Below, one piece after another: positions 9,188-17,200 of a DNA stretch of 64,000 bases. The stretch's first letter is position 1; each line of letters starts with the position of its first letter. The DNA is from Paenibacillus hamazuiensis. GTDB taxonomy: Bacteria > Bacillota > Bacilli > Paenibacillales > NBRC-103111. Location: positions 868,001-932,000 of the forward strand of contig NZ_JALRMO010000001.1 of the NCBI RefSeq assembly GCF_023276405.1. Reading direction: 5' to 3'. The notes under the pieces were generated by a model, which saw only the letters and a program-made list of their open reading frames with translations, did not search any database and was not told the origin of the DNA. Position numbers and translations under genes: made by a program.

Positions 9188-9299
9188 TCGCCGTTAAGCT
9201 TGTGTCCGCGGGACGGGGTGTTTGCCGGGACATTGTCAGGTTTAGATCAACTGGCCCACAGCACATGTTCGCCGTCCAGCACCACCCCGGGTACATAAA

Positions 9300-9475
9300 G
9301 GAACTATCGTGCGCTAAAACGGCTATTTCGGGTGGTTCGCCAAAAATAAAGGAACTCCGATGCGTTATTTGCATGTTTTTCCTTCACCAAACCATTTTCC
9401 GCCAATTTAGCGCATCTCAGTTCCTCTAATTTTTTCGAAATGTCCTCTTACCCGAGAATAGCGAACGTGAGTTCC
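9300..9475. repeat. Dispersed intergenic repeat, GGAACT family, copy set 1
   Basis: The 353-base gap between the exporter and the ThuA-like gene holds no convincing gene. It contains two direct copies of a GGAACT...TGCGYTA motif (9300-9322 and 9351-9372) and two inverted copies (9404-9424 and 9456-9475). The same motif and a similar two-plus-two layout recur at 38821-38997. The first two copies are spaced about 51 bases apart at both loci. Confidence 0.7.
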
Positions 9476-9540
9476 GCTATAATTAACGGGAGCTGGAAAG
9501 CGGGAGAAAAGTTACAGAGAGAAACGGAGGAGAACGCTCT

Positions 9541-10197
9541 ATGAGCGGCAGAACGAACGTTTTAATCATCGGCGACAGCACCGATGCCCCATATCATCCG
9601 CTGGAGCCGGCCTATAAGGAACTGAACGGCATTCTCGGCGGCGAGTTTGAGCTTGAAGCCACGGAAGATTACGACCGGTTGACGGAGCTGTGGCGGAATC
9701 AGGCTGCGTACCCGCTGTGCATTTCCTATACGGACTGCTGGAATCGTGATATAAAACCGGAGCAAACCGCCGGTTTGCTCCGTTATGTGGCGGGCGGCGG
9801 GGGGCTTCTCGTCATCCACAACGGCATTTCGCTGCAGCGCAGCCACGAGCTGCTGCAGATGATCGGCGCCAAGTTCGTCACGCATCCGCCTTTCCAGCGG
9901 CTGAGCTACTATCCCGCGGCGGAAGGCCATCCGCTGCTTGAAGGCGTTGCACCGTTTACGGTGGATGAAGAGCCGTACGTGTTCGATTTTGACCCCTTTA
10001 CCCGAAAAAAAGTGTTCCTGGAGTATGAATTTGAAGGGAACCGTTATCCCGCGGGCTGGGAGCATACATACGGCCTCGGCAGAGTCGTCTATTTGCAGCC
10101 GGGGCACCGCGCTTCGTCTTTTGGGCCTGAAGCGTACCGTCGGCTGGTGCTTAACGGCGCGCGCTGGGCGTCCGGACGGCTTGGCGCAGCCGAATAG
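9541..10197 (+). CDS. ThuA-like domain protein
   Basis: This 218-residue protein matches the ThuA-like (trehalose utilisation) fold, a glutamine-amidotransferase-like domain. Signs are the opening NVLIIGDST, the central GGGGLLVIHNGIS, and the late motif GLGRVVYLQPGH, all typical of ThuA proteins linked to sugar catabolism. No enzymatic activity is established for most of the family. ATG 9541 follows ACGGAGGAG. The gene stands alone between a repeat cluster and a strong terminator, so its context gives no substrate. Confidence 0.8.
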   Translation: MSGRTNVLIIGDSTDAPYHPLEPAYKELNGILGGEFELEATEDYDRLTELWRNQAAYPLCISYTDCWNRDIKPEQTAGLLRYVAGGGGLLVIHNGISLQRSHELLQMIGAKFVTHPPFQRLSYYPAAEGHPLLEGVAPFTVDEEPYVFDFDPFTRKKVFLEYEFEGNRYPAGWEHTYGLGRVVYLQPGHRASSFGPEAYRRLVLNGARWASGRLGAAE

Positions 10198-10200
10198 TTA

Positions 10201-10237
10201 AAAGCCTTCCCGCGAACCGGCGCAGGAAGGCTTTTTT
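10201..10237. terminator. Bidirectional terminator between convergent genes
   Basis: A 10-bp stem AAAGCCTTCC/GGAAGGCTTT runs into a T tract on the plus strand and an A/T tract on the minus strand. It serves the ThuA-like gene and the convergent Gly/Tyr-rich gene. Confidence 0.85.
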
Positions 10238-10241
10238 GACA

Positions 10242-10643
10242 TCACAAGAAATAAGGAAAACCGTAGTAAGGATAGCTGTACGAATAGCTGTAAGGATAGC
10301 CGTAGTACGGATAGCTGTAATAGGGGTAGCCGTAATATGGATAAGTGAGTGCGGTCGTGGTGACAAAAGGGAAATACGAGCCATATCCGAATCCATGAAA
10401 ACCGGGACCGACATGGCCGAAACCGTGCCCGAAGGCATGGCCGAATCCGGGGCCGTACCCGTGGCCGGCGCCGGTAAGGCCAAAACCGTGACCGGCGCCG
10501 GTAAATCCGGGGCCAAAACCGTGGCCGGCACCGGACAGTCCATGGCCAACGGGTCTTGCTTGCTGCAGCTCCTGCTCTTGAGCCGGATCTTGCTTCTGAT
10601 CTTGCTGCTGCCCTCGTGCAGCTTGATACGAATTTTGAGACAT
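10242..10643 (-). CDS. Low-complexity Gly/His/Phe- and Tyr/Pro-rich protein, possibly spore coat
   Basis: This 133-residue protein has three zones: a Gln-rich hydrophilic N-terminus (residues 1-30), a central block of GHGFG and GAGHG repeats (about 33-85), and a C-terminal block of YPYYGYPYY repeats (about 100-133). ATG 10643 is preceded by a GCGAGGGA ribosome site, and codon use is repetitive but not frame-ambiguous in the Tyr zone. Similar low-complexity proteins in spore formers are coat or surface proteins. That role is an inference, as no conserved domain is visible. The long plus-strand frame opposite it is a shadow created by the repeats. Confidence 0.65.
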   Translation of the reverse strand: MSQNSYQAARGQQQDQKQDPAQEQELQQARPVGHGLSGAGHGFGPGFTGAGHGFGLTGAGHGYGPGFGHAFGHGFGHVGPGFHGFGYGSYFPFVTTTALTYPYYGYPYYSYPYYGYPYSYSYSYPYYGFPYFL

Positions 10644-10716
10644 TCTTTAATCCCTCGCCTTTTCTTAAAGTGATGTACTATATCATATGGCCTGATGCCC
10701 AGTGGGTGAGGCGAAT

Positions 10717-10741
10717 GCCCAGATTTGGGCTTGTTTTTTTT
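10717..10741 (+). terminator. Isolated terminator-like hairpin
   Basis: A short GCCCA/TGGGC stem is followed by TTG and an eight-T run on the plus strand. No plus-strand gene precedes it. It may stop transcripts antisense to the Gly/Tyr-rich gene, or end a small RNA. Confidence 0.5.
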
Positions 10742-10794
10742 CTCCGCGAAAACATAGGGGAGTGCTTCGGATAGTTTTTTTGCATAAATCATTA

Positions 10795-10823
10795 TTGACA
10801 CATCGGAATTATAGGAATAAACT
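10795..10823 (+). promoter_or_regulatory. Sigma-A-type promoter of the sulfonate-binding protein gene
   Basis: A perfect -35 TTGACA (10795-10800) and a -10 TAAACT (10818-10823) are separated by 17 bases. The spacer holds a GGAAT repeated as GGAATtATAGGAAT. This resembles sites bound by the cysteine regulator CymR, but the match is uncertain. Confidence 0.65.
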
Positions 10824-10861
10824 TAGTGCAGTAAAATATGAGCCGATCGGACGAACTGAAG

Positions 10862-10911
10862 GCTCCTTACTCCTATACTTTTGTATGGGGGTAAGGAGCT
10901 TTTCCGTTTTT
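10862..10911 (+). terminator. Leader terminator (attenuator-like) before the sulfonate-binding protein
   Basis: The arms GCTCCTTAC (10862-10870) and GTAAGGAGC (10891-10899) enclose a second short stem and a TTTT loop. The hairpin is followed by TTTTCCGTTTTTC. It lies between the promoter and the start codon at 10941, so it could control read-through. No known riboswitch consensus was recognised. Confidence 0.6.
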
Positions 10912-10940
10912 CGATCCATAGAAAAGTAAAGGGAGAGAGC

Positions 10941-12008
10941 ATGACAATGAGAAATCTGAAGGCTTTTATTTTCGCAGCAATATTCGCAGCAGCTTTGAGC
11001 ATTATTTCGGGTTGCGGAGCGGCACAACCTGCAGGGCAAACAAACAAAACCTCATCGACTTCAAATTCGGGCGATACAGGTTCCGCTAACGGCGGCAAAA
11101 ATCAAATCGTCGTGAATATCGGCATTCAGCAGAGCATTTGGCCGATACTCGCAGCCAAAGAAAAGGGCTGGTTTGAGGAAGAATTCGGCAAAGTCGGCGC
11201 GAAGGTCAACTGGGTGGAGTTTCAGAGCGGGCCCTCATATTTTGAAGCGATAGCGTCGGATCGGCTCGACTTCGGCAGGGTAGGCAATATTCCCGTATTG
11301 GCCGGACAGGCGGCGGACGTTTCGTTCAAGGAAATTGCTACGGCGAGTATGGGCGAGAAAGGCGACGTCATCCTCGTGCCCAAGGACAGTCCGATTAAAA
11401 CGATTCAGGATCTGAAAGGGAAACAAATTGCGGTATCCAAAGCGAGCAGCGCTTACGGATTATTGTATAAAGCATTGGAGTTCGGCGGGTTGAAACCGAG
11501 CGATGTCAAAATCATTCAGCTGCAGCCGGACGAAGCACAGCCGGCCTTTGAAACCGGCAAGGTTGACGCGTGGGCAATTTGGGAGCCGTTCCAATCGATT
11601 CAAGTTTTGAAGAACGGTGCAAGGACTCTTGCTAACGGAGCTGCGGTAAATTCTTTTAGCCCGGGCTTCCAAATCGTGCGCACCAAGTTTGCGGAGGAGC
11701 ATCCGGAGCTTGTCGTCTTGTACCTCAAGGTGACGGAAAAGGCGACCAGGTGGCAGAAGGAGCATCTCGAGGAAGCGATCGAATTGTACGCGAATTTACG
11801 GAAGCAGGACAAGGAAACGATGCGCCGGGTGCTGGAGAACTCCGAGCCGTCCAACGTCCCGATAACGGCGGATGTGATCAAAGCTCAACAGGAAACCGCC
11901 GCTTTGCTTGAATCTGTCGGCGGTCTGAAAGGAAAACTGGATACCTCCAAGGTTGTGGATAACCGATACATCGAGAAAGCGCTGCAGGAGTTTAAGGCAG
12001 CGAAGTAA
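10941..12008 (+). CDS. Aliphatic sulfonate/nitrate/taurine-type substrate-binding lipoprotein
   Basis: This 355-residue protein belongs to the SsuA/TauA/NMT1 family of binding proteins. ATG 10941 follows AAAGGGAGAG and opens a lipoprotein signal with lipobox IISGC at about residues 20-24. A Ser/Thr/Asn/Gly linker follows. The mature part shows NIGIQQS, FGRVGNIPVL, a DLKGKQIAVSKASSAY phosphate- or sulfonate-binding loop, and VDAWAIWEPF, all usual in SsuA homologues. No permease or ATPase gene is nearby, so it must use a transporter encoded elsewhere. The gene is followed after 28 bases by a threonine-synthase-like enzyme and probably shares its transcript, an unusual pairing. Confidence 0.85.
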   Translation: MTMRNLKAFIFAAIFAAALSIISGCGAAQPAGQTNKTSSTSNSGDTGSANGGKNQIVVNIGIQQSIWPILAAKEKGWFEEEFGKVGAKVNWVEFQSGPSYFEAIASDRLDFGRVGNIPVLAGQAADVSFKEIATASMGEKGDVILVPKDSPIKTIQDLKGKQIAVSKASSAYGLLYKALEFGGLKPSDVKIIQLQPDEAQPAFETGKVDAWAIWEPFQSIQVLKNGARTLANGAAVNSFSPGFQIVRTKFAEEHPELVVLYLKVTEKATRWQKEHLEEAIELYANLRKQDKETMRRVLENSEPSNVPITADVIKAQQETAALLESVGGLKGKLDTSKVVDNRYIEKALQEFKAAK

Positions 12009-12036
12009 CCCAGCGTCCAAGAAGGAGCAGATTGCA

Positions 12037-13263
12037 ATGAAATTCAGTTATTTAACCCACTTGTATTGTCCAAAATGTCAGGCTGAATATAATCCCGCCG
12101 ACATCCATCAGCTATGTGTGTGCGGATCTCCGCTGCTGGCCGGCTACGATCTTGAAACATTAAAAAAAGAGACTCGTCCGGAGACGCTTGTAAGCAGGAA
12201 GCCCGATTTGTGGCGTTATCACGAGCTTCTGCCGGTCGCTGAGCCAGGCCATATCGTATCGCTGGGCGAGGGGATGACACCGCTGCTTGCCATGCCGCGG
12301 ATTGGGACGAATATGGATATCGAACGTTTGTACATGAAAGATGAAGGCGTTATTCCAACCGGCTCCTTTAAGGCGCGAGGTGCGGCAGTCGGCGTATCCA
12401 AGGCTAAGGAACTTGGGGTTACGGGGTTGGCTATGCCGACGAACGGGAACGCCGGTGCCGCATGGGCGCTTTATGCAGCAAGGGCCGGCTTGACATCGAC
12501 GATCGTGATGCCTGCCCTCGCACCTTCCATTACAAGAAACGAGTGTGCGATTTCAGGAGCGAATCTTCATCTGGTGGAAGGTCTGATCAGCGATGCCGGT
12601 AAAATCATAGCTGAAGCCGTTAAGCGGCATGGATGGTACGACGCATCGACATTAAAGGAGCCATACCGGATAGAAGGCAAAAAAACGATGGGCCTTGAAA
12701 TTGCGGAACAGTTCGGCTGGAAGGTTCCCGACGTTATTCTTTATCCGACGGGAGGCGGAGTAGGGCTTATCGGCATTTACAAAGCGCTGCGCGAACTGAT
12801 TCAGCTCGGATGGATCGAGAATAGGCTACCGCGGCTCGTGGCGGTTCAATCTGCCGGGTGTGCCCCGATTGTTAAGGCGTGGAAAGAGAGGAGGGCGGAA
12901 TCCGAATTTTGGACGGATTCCTCGACGATCGCTTTCGGCATTAACGTACCGAAGGCATTGGGGGATTTTCTGGTACTGAAAGCCATCTATGAGACGGACG
13001 GCTGTGCCGTTGCAATTGAGGACGGTGCCCTGCTTGAGGAATTGAGAGCCATCGCCGAGCTGGAGGGGGCATTTGTTTGCCCGGAAGGGGCGATTGCCTT
13101 TGCAGCGGCCCGGGATTTAAGACGAACCGGATGGATCAAAGAAGGGGAGACGGTCGTCGTTTTGAATACGGGCTCAGGCATTAAATATCCGGATACGGTG
13201 CAAGTGGAGGTGCCGATAATGCAGCCGCATGAAACGCTGCCGAATGATGCCGGATTGCGCTAA
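12037..13263 (+). CDS. Threonine synthase-like PLP enzyme
   Basis: This 408-residue fold-type II PLP enzyme resembles threonine synthase, which turns O-phosphohomoserine into threonine. ATG 12037 follows GAAGGAG. The N-terminus has a zinc-ribbon-like CPKC...CVCG pair (residues about 11-33), as in many short threonine synthases. The PLP lysine lies in PTGSFKARG (about residue 113), and the phosphate-binding glycine loop is PTGGGVG. It lacks the usual hom/thrB neighbours and instead follows a sulfonate-type binding protein. A related sulfur enzyme is therefore possible: cysteate synthase of methanogens is a threonine synthase paralogue that works on phosphoserine and sulfite. The exact reaction cannot be told from the sequence. 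Confidence 0.78.
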   Translation: MKFSYLTHLYCPKCQAEYNPADIHQLCVCGSPLLAGYDLETLKKETRPETLVSRKPDLWRYHELLPVAEPGHIVSLGEGMTPLLAMPRIGTNMDIERLYMKDEGVIPTGSFKARGAAVGVSKAKELGVTGLAMPTNGNAGAAWALYAARAGLTSTIVMPALAPSITRNECAISGANLHLVEGLISDAGKIIAEAVKRHGWYDASTLKEPYRIEGKKTMGLEIAEQFGWKVPDVILYPTGGGVGLIGIYKALRELIQLGWIENRLPRLVAVQSAGCAPIVKAWKERRAESEFWTDSSTIAFGINVPKALGDFLVLKAIYETDGCAVAIEDGALLEELRAIAELEGAFVCPEGAIAFAAARDLRRTGWIKEGETVVVLNTGSGIKYPDTVQVEVPIMQPHETLPNDAGLR

Positions 13264-13283
13264 CATTTTCCGTATGGTATAGT
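13255..13283 (+). promoter_or_regulatory. Promoter of the ABC-F leader
   Basis: The -35 TTGCGC (13255-13260) and -10 TATAGT (13278-13283) are separated by 17 bases. The promoter overlaps the end of the threonine-synthase-like gene and would start transcription near 13290, just before the upstream peptide. Confidence 0.6.
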
Positions 13284-13325
13284 AAAAATTGTTTAACCAA
13301 TCGATTCGGTAAAGGAGGTGTCAAA

Positions 13326-13454
13326 ATGTTGCAAGTCGCCGCACGCAGCAAGTGGGCCCAAACGTGGGTCAATCAAACTGCGATCACATTCCGTTTTTCC
13401 GCAAACGGGAGAGGTCTGTCCTTTTACGGCGACTGCAACGTTTTGACCCTTTAA
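13326..13454 (+). CDS. Upstream leader peptide of the ABC-F gene, 42 residues
   Basis: ATG 13326 follows an excellent AAAGGAGGTG ribosome site. The frame runs 42 codons to TAA at 13452-13454. The peptide begins MLQVAARSKWAQTW and ends GDCNVLTL; it has no recognisable domain. It sits between a promoter and an intrinsic terminator that precedes the ABC-F gene. This is the arrangement known for antibiotic-responsive leaders of ABC-F and erm-type genes. A CCGTTT/AAACGG hairpin lies inside the frame (13391-13408). The bases CCTTTTAC at 13420-13427 are exactly complementary to GTAAAAGG in the terminator's first arm, so the two structures exclude each other. The regulatory role is an inference. Confidence 0.6.
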   Translation: MLQVAARSKWAQTWVNQTAITFRFSANGRGLSFYGDCNVLTL

Positions 13455-13514
13455 AAATCATGACCGACGGACGGCTCCGATGCCGGACCGGGTTTGATTT
13501 TATGCGGCTGATGA

Positions 13515-13553
13515 GCCACGGGTAAAAGGTTGCCTTTTGCCTGTGGCTTTTTT
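13515..13553 (+). terminator. Attenuator terminator in front of the ABC-F gene
   Basis: The stem pairs GCCAC (13515-13519) with GTGGC (13543-13547) and continues inward as GGTAAAAGG/CCTTTTGCC around a TTG loop. Six T residues follow. It lies 40 bases before the ABC-F start and after the leader peptide, so it should stop transcription unless the leader disrupts it. Confidence 0.8.
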
Positions 13554-13592
13554 GCGTGCTTAAAAAAATTTACCGAATGCGAGTTGATCGAT

Positions 13593-15578
13593 ATGTTGCT
13601 TTGTGCAGTGGAGAAAATCGGAAAAATGTGGGGCGCATCGCCCGTTTTTGAACAATTGTCGCTGGAGATTCACGAAGGGGAGCGGATCGGCCTGGTCGGG
13701 CCTAACGGCTGCGGGAAAACGACGGTGCTGAAGCTGCTGTCGGGCATGGAACCCCCGGATGCGGGAGAGATCCGGTTCAAAAAAGGCTGCCGCGTCGCGC
13801 TGCTTGCGCAAATCCCCGAGTTCGGTCCGAAGGTCACGGCGCTTGAGGTGCTGCAGGAGGCATACGCCGAACTGCTTCGGATGCGGGAGCGGATGGCGGA
13901 GCTGGAGGCGGGCATGGCGGACCCGGAGGTTATGGATAAGGCACTTCAGGAATACGGGACGCTGCAGGATGCTTTTGCGGCGAGAGGCGGCTACGAGATG
14001 GAGGCGAACTTGTCCCGGGTCGTGGAAGGGCTCGGCGTTGCGCCGCTTCTCCAACGGCCATTCGGCAGCCTGAGCGGCGGGGAGCGGACGAAGGTGTGTC
14101 TGGGGCGGATTTTGCTGCAGGGCCCGGATTTGCTGCTGCTCGACGAACCGACGAATCATTTGGATCTGGGCGCGGTGGAATGGCTGGAGTCGTATTTGCA
14201 GGATTACCGCGGCAGCGTTCTGGTCGTGTCGCACGACCGTTATTTTCTGGACCGCGTCGCGAATAAAATTTTCGATATGGAAGGCGGAGCGGCCGACGTT
14301 TATCACGGCAACTATTCGTATTTCGTTCAGGAGAAGGAGCGCCGGCTGCTGGCGGAGTTTGCGGCTTACCAGGAGCAGCAGAAAAAGATCCGGAAGATGG
14401 AGGAAGCGATCAAGCGGATGCGGATGTGGGCGGCGCAGGCCGACAATCCGAGTATGTTCAAGCGCGCGGCGTCGATGCAGAAGGCGCTGGACCGCATGGA
14501 GAAGCTGGACCGTCCCGTGCTGGAGCGCAAAAAGATCGGGCTGCGGTTTGAGCTGGGAGAGCGCAGCGGGAAAGACGTCGTTGTGATGGAAGGGGTGAGC
14601 ATATCGTTCGGCGGCGGCGAACAGCCCGTCGGGGGTTCCGGCGATGCCGAAGGCGTTCGGACGCTGTTCGCCGGAGTCAACCTGCTCGTGCGTTATGCCG
14701 AGGCGGTAGCGATCGTCGGCGGGAACGGGAGCGGGAAATCGACGCTCTTGCGTATGATCGCCGAGGGGCTGCCGCCGGATGCCGGAACGGTGAAGATCGG
14801 CAGCGGCGTGAACATCGGCTATTTGGCGCAGCATGACTTGTTCCCGGATGAGGAGAAAACCGTCATCGATGCGTTCCGCGGCACGGTGATGGTGGAGGAA
14901 GGGGAAGCGCGCCACCTGCTTGCCAAATTTCTGTTTTACGGCGCGTCCGTGTTCCGCAAAGTAAAAAGTTTGAGCGGCGGCGAGCGGATGCGGCTCCGGC
15001 TCGCGCAGCTGATGCACCAGGATTTGAACGTGCTCGTGCTTGACGAGCCGACGAACCATCTGGATATCGATGCGCGCGAAGCGCTGGAGGATACGCTGGC
15101 GGCTTTTCCCGGCACCGTCATCTGCGTATCGCATGACCGGTATTTGCTGAACAAGCTGTTTCCCGTGACGTACTGGCTTGCAGGCGGCACGCTGACCCGC
15201 TACGAAGGTCGTTACGACGAGGCGAAACGAAAGCGCGAAGCGGAGGAGAGCGGCGTTCGGGGAGCCGGTGTTTCGGCGGCTGCAGGCACGCAGCGAGGTG
15301 GCGATGCGGTCGCACCGTCGCGGGGGGACAGCGGCCGGCGGGAAGCGGATCGCGGGCGACGGAGGCCGGCGGCGGGCGATGATACGGCCAAGCAGCTGGT
15401 GAAGCTGGAGGCGGACATCGCCGCCGTCGAGCGGAAAATCGCCGTGCTTGACGATGACATGATGCGTGAGGAAGACGCGAAAAAGCTGGCGGCGTTGCAC
15501 GGCGAGAAGCTGCTGCTGGAGGCCGAACGCGAGCTGCTGTACGAGCGCCTGGAGCGGATCCTCGGCGCACAGTCGTGA
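13593..15578 (+). CDS. ABC-F family ATPase (ribosome-associated, possible antibiotic resistance)
   Basis: This 661-residue soluble protein has two nucleotide domains and no membrane segment, the mark of ABC-F factors that bind the ribosomal E site. Walker A motifs are GPNGCGKTT (about 38-46) and GGNGSGKST in the second domain. Both signatures (LSGGERTK and LSGGERMR) and both LLDEPTNHLD/VLDEPTNHLD motifs are intact. The inter-domain linker is about 80 residues, highly charged, and includes WAAQADNPSMFKRAASM. A charged C-terminal coiled coil follows residue 560. The upstream peptide plus terminator suggest induction by ribosome-targeting antibiotics, as for Vga, Lsa and VmlR types. Housekeeping relatives such as YfmR or Uup remain possible. 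ATG 13593 has only a weak ribosome site. Confidence 0.85.
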   Translation: MLLCAVEKIGKMWGASPVFEQLSLEIHEGERIGLVGPNGCGKTTVLKLLSGMEPPDAGEIRFKKGCRVALLAQIPEFGPKVTALEVLQEAYAELLRMRERMAELEAGMADPEVMDKALQEYGTLQDAFAARGGYEMEANLSRVVEGLGVAPLLQRPFGSLSGGERTKVCLGRILLQGPDLLLLDEPTNHLDLGAVEWLESYLQDYRGSVLVVSHDRYFLDRVANKIFDMEGGAADVYHGNYSYFVQEKERRLLAEFAAYQEQQKKIRKMEEAIKRMRMWAAQADNPSMFKRAASMQKALDRMEKLDRPVLERKKIGLRFELGERSGKDVVVMEGVSISFGGGEQPVGGSGDAEGVRTLFAGVNLLVRYAEAVAIVGGNGSGKSTLLRMIAEGLPPDAGTVKIGSGVNIGYLAQHDLFPDEEKTVIDAFRGTVMVEEGEARHLLAKFLFYGASVFRKVKSLSGGERMRLRLAQLMHQDLNVLVLDEPTNHLDIDAREALEDTLAAFPGTVICVSHDRYLLNKLFPVTYWLAGGTLTRYEGRYDEAKRKREAEESGVRGAGVSAAAGTQRGGDAVAPSRGDSGRREADRGRRRPAAGDDTAKQLVKLEADIAAVERKIAVLDDDMMREEDAKKLAALHGEKLLLEAERELLYERLERILGAQS

Positions 15579-15850
15579 CGGTAGCGGCCGCGCGAACGCA
15601 CCCGGCCTGCGTTTGAGGAAAATCCGCAGTTATTTCGGCGTGTTACGGGAGGAATCGCGATAAAAGCCGCTAAGGTACGGAAAATACCGGCTTCAGACCG
15701 GCCCCGTTGCGTTGTGAGATGGAATATTTTTTGGAGCAAAGCCCGGAATGTATTTTCATCACTATACTATAAATTTCCAGACCCATGTGATAACATTAAA
15801 CCGACGGGCATCGTTTGCGAACCACAACAACGTGAAAAGAGGTAGCCGCC
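15579..15850. other. Intergenic stretch without a recognised gene
   Basis: Nothing convincing was seen here apart from an AT-rich patch near 15760-15780 with TATACTATAAAT, which probably holds the promoter of the MFS gene. Confidence 0.5.
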
Positions 15851-17086
15851 TTGTTTCAGAAGCTGAGAGGAAATGCGCGGGGCTGTTTGATTTACGAGCC
15901 GATGTTTATTTTGCCTTACAGCCTTTATCTGACGTATGCGCCGGTTTATATGCTGGAGCTCGGCCTCACCGAAACGCAGATCGGCCTTGTGACGTCGCTT
16001 GGTCTTGTGCTGCAAATTTTCACATCGCTGATCAGCGGATATTTGACGGACCGCATGGGGCGAAGATGGGCGCTGATCGTCTTCGATTTCGTCAGCTGGA
16101 GCGCGGCGACGCTGCTGTGGATGACGGCGCAAAACTTTTGGTTTTTCTTCGCCGCGGCGATCGTCAACAGCTTTCAGAAGGTGCCGAACACGGCATGGTA
16201 CTGCCTTTTGGTCGAGGACAGCGATCCGCGGGAGCGGTCGTACATCTTTTCGGCGCTGCAGTTCACGAGCATAGCCAGCGGCTTGTTTGCGCCGCTCGGC
16301 GGGCTGCTGGTCAGCCATTACACGCTCGTTCCGGCGGAGAGAATCATGTACGGGCTCGCTTTTGTCAGCATGACGTCGATGTTTATTTTGCGCCATTTCG
16401 CGACTTACGAGACGGAGATCGGCCTGCGCAAGATGAAGGAGAACGACAGCCTCGACTGGAGGAAGCTGCTGCGGGAATATGCGGCCGTGTGCAAAGCGAT
16501 TGCGGCTAACCGGCCTTTGCAGCTCGTTTTCGGCATTTATGTGCTGTATCAGTTCCAATTGACGATGAAAAATACATACTTGTCGATTTATCTCGTGCAG
16601 TGGCTGCATTTTGAGGACGATTTCATCGCCTGGTTTCCGGCCGTCACTTCCGTCGCGACCCTTTTGTTAATGCTCATTTATATTCCGAAAATGAAAAGAG
16701 ACCGCGTAAACCGGTCGATGATGGCGGGGCTGCTCATCTGCACGGCTTCGTTTGTCATCCAGGTTTTGACCCCGCCCGGACAGGTCGCGCCCATCCTGCT
16801 CAGCACCTTGCTGGCGGCGGCCGGCGGCATTATCGTGTACCCGAACCTGGAAGCGGCAGTGCAAAATGCGATCGACGACGAAAACCGCGCCGGTGTTTTT
16901 TCCATCCTGTCCGTAATCATCCTTGTTTTCGTCTCGCCGGCCGGAATCGTCGGAGGATGGGCTTATTCGCTTGACCCGCGGCTGCCGTTTCTGCTTGTCG
17001 TCGCCGCGTTTTTGCTGAGCTGTCTGCTCATGCTGATCTATATGAAAAACAGCGGCACAGCCTCTTCACATCATGTAAGCGGTTAA
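15851..17086 (+). CDS. Major facilitator superfamily transporter
   Basis: This is a 411-residue MFS permease with about twelve hydrophobic helices. The loop between helices 2 and 3 carries the A-like motif GYLTDRMGRRWAL (about residues 62-75). A second basic loop KMKRDRVNRSM lies between helices 8 and 9. A central cytosolic loop of about 30 residues separates the two six-helix halves. The start is TTG 15851 after AAAAGAGGT; no ATG fits the first helix. The substrate is unknown; drug or sugar efflux are both possible. The gene stands alone downstream of the ABC-F gene. Confidence 0.8.
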   Translation: MFQKLRGNARGCLIYEPMFILPYSLYLTYAPVYMLELGLTETQIGLVTSLGLVLQIFTSLISGYLTDRMGRRWALIVFDFVSWSAATLLWMTAQNFWFFFAAAIVNSFQKVPNTAWYCLLVEDSDPRERSYIFSALQFTSIASGLFAPLGGLLVSHYTLVPAERIMYGLAFVSMTSMFILRHFATYETEIGLRKMKENDSLDWRKLLREYAAVCKAIAANRPLQLVFGIYVLYQFQLTMKNTYLSIYLVQWLHFEDDFIAWFPAVTSVATLLLMLIYIPKMKRDRVNRSMMAGLLICTASFVIQVLTPPGQVAPILLSTLLAAAGGIIVYPNLEAAVQNAIDDENRAGVFSILSVIILVFVSPAGIVGGWAYSLDPRLPFLLVVAAFLLSCLLMLIYMKNSGTASSHHVSG

Positions 17087-17200
17087 AAAGGTGATCCCGG
17101 TGACTCATTCGACGCAAGCGCGCGTCGTGGTGGCTGACGGATTGTTGGCGGGAGCTGGGCGAGCGGTATGGAGATTGGTAATATGTCGGGAGGGATAGCG

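Noticed and set aside
9262-9300. Minus-strand fragment resembling a short protein tail with LDGEHVLWAS
   Set aside because: It is only about 14 residues before a stop and has no start or upstream coding support. Chance cannot be excluded.
10236-10673. Plus-strand 145-residue frame opposite the Gly/Tyr-rich gene
   Set aside because: It is the antisense of the repeat codons, with low-complexity Val/Ala/Arg runs. The minus-strand gene has a ribosome site and sensible zones.
17090-17200. Short frame (about 35 codons) from GTG 17090 just before the esterase
   Set aside because: The ribosome site is weak and the composition is not protein-like. It overlaps the esterase ribosome site; at most it is a leader.
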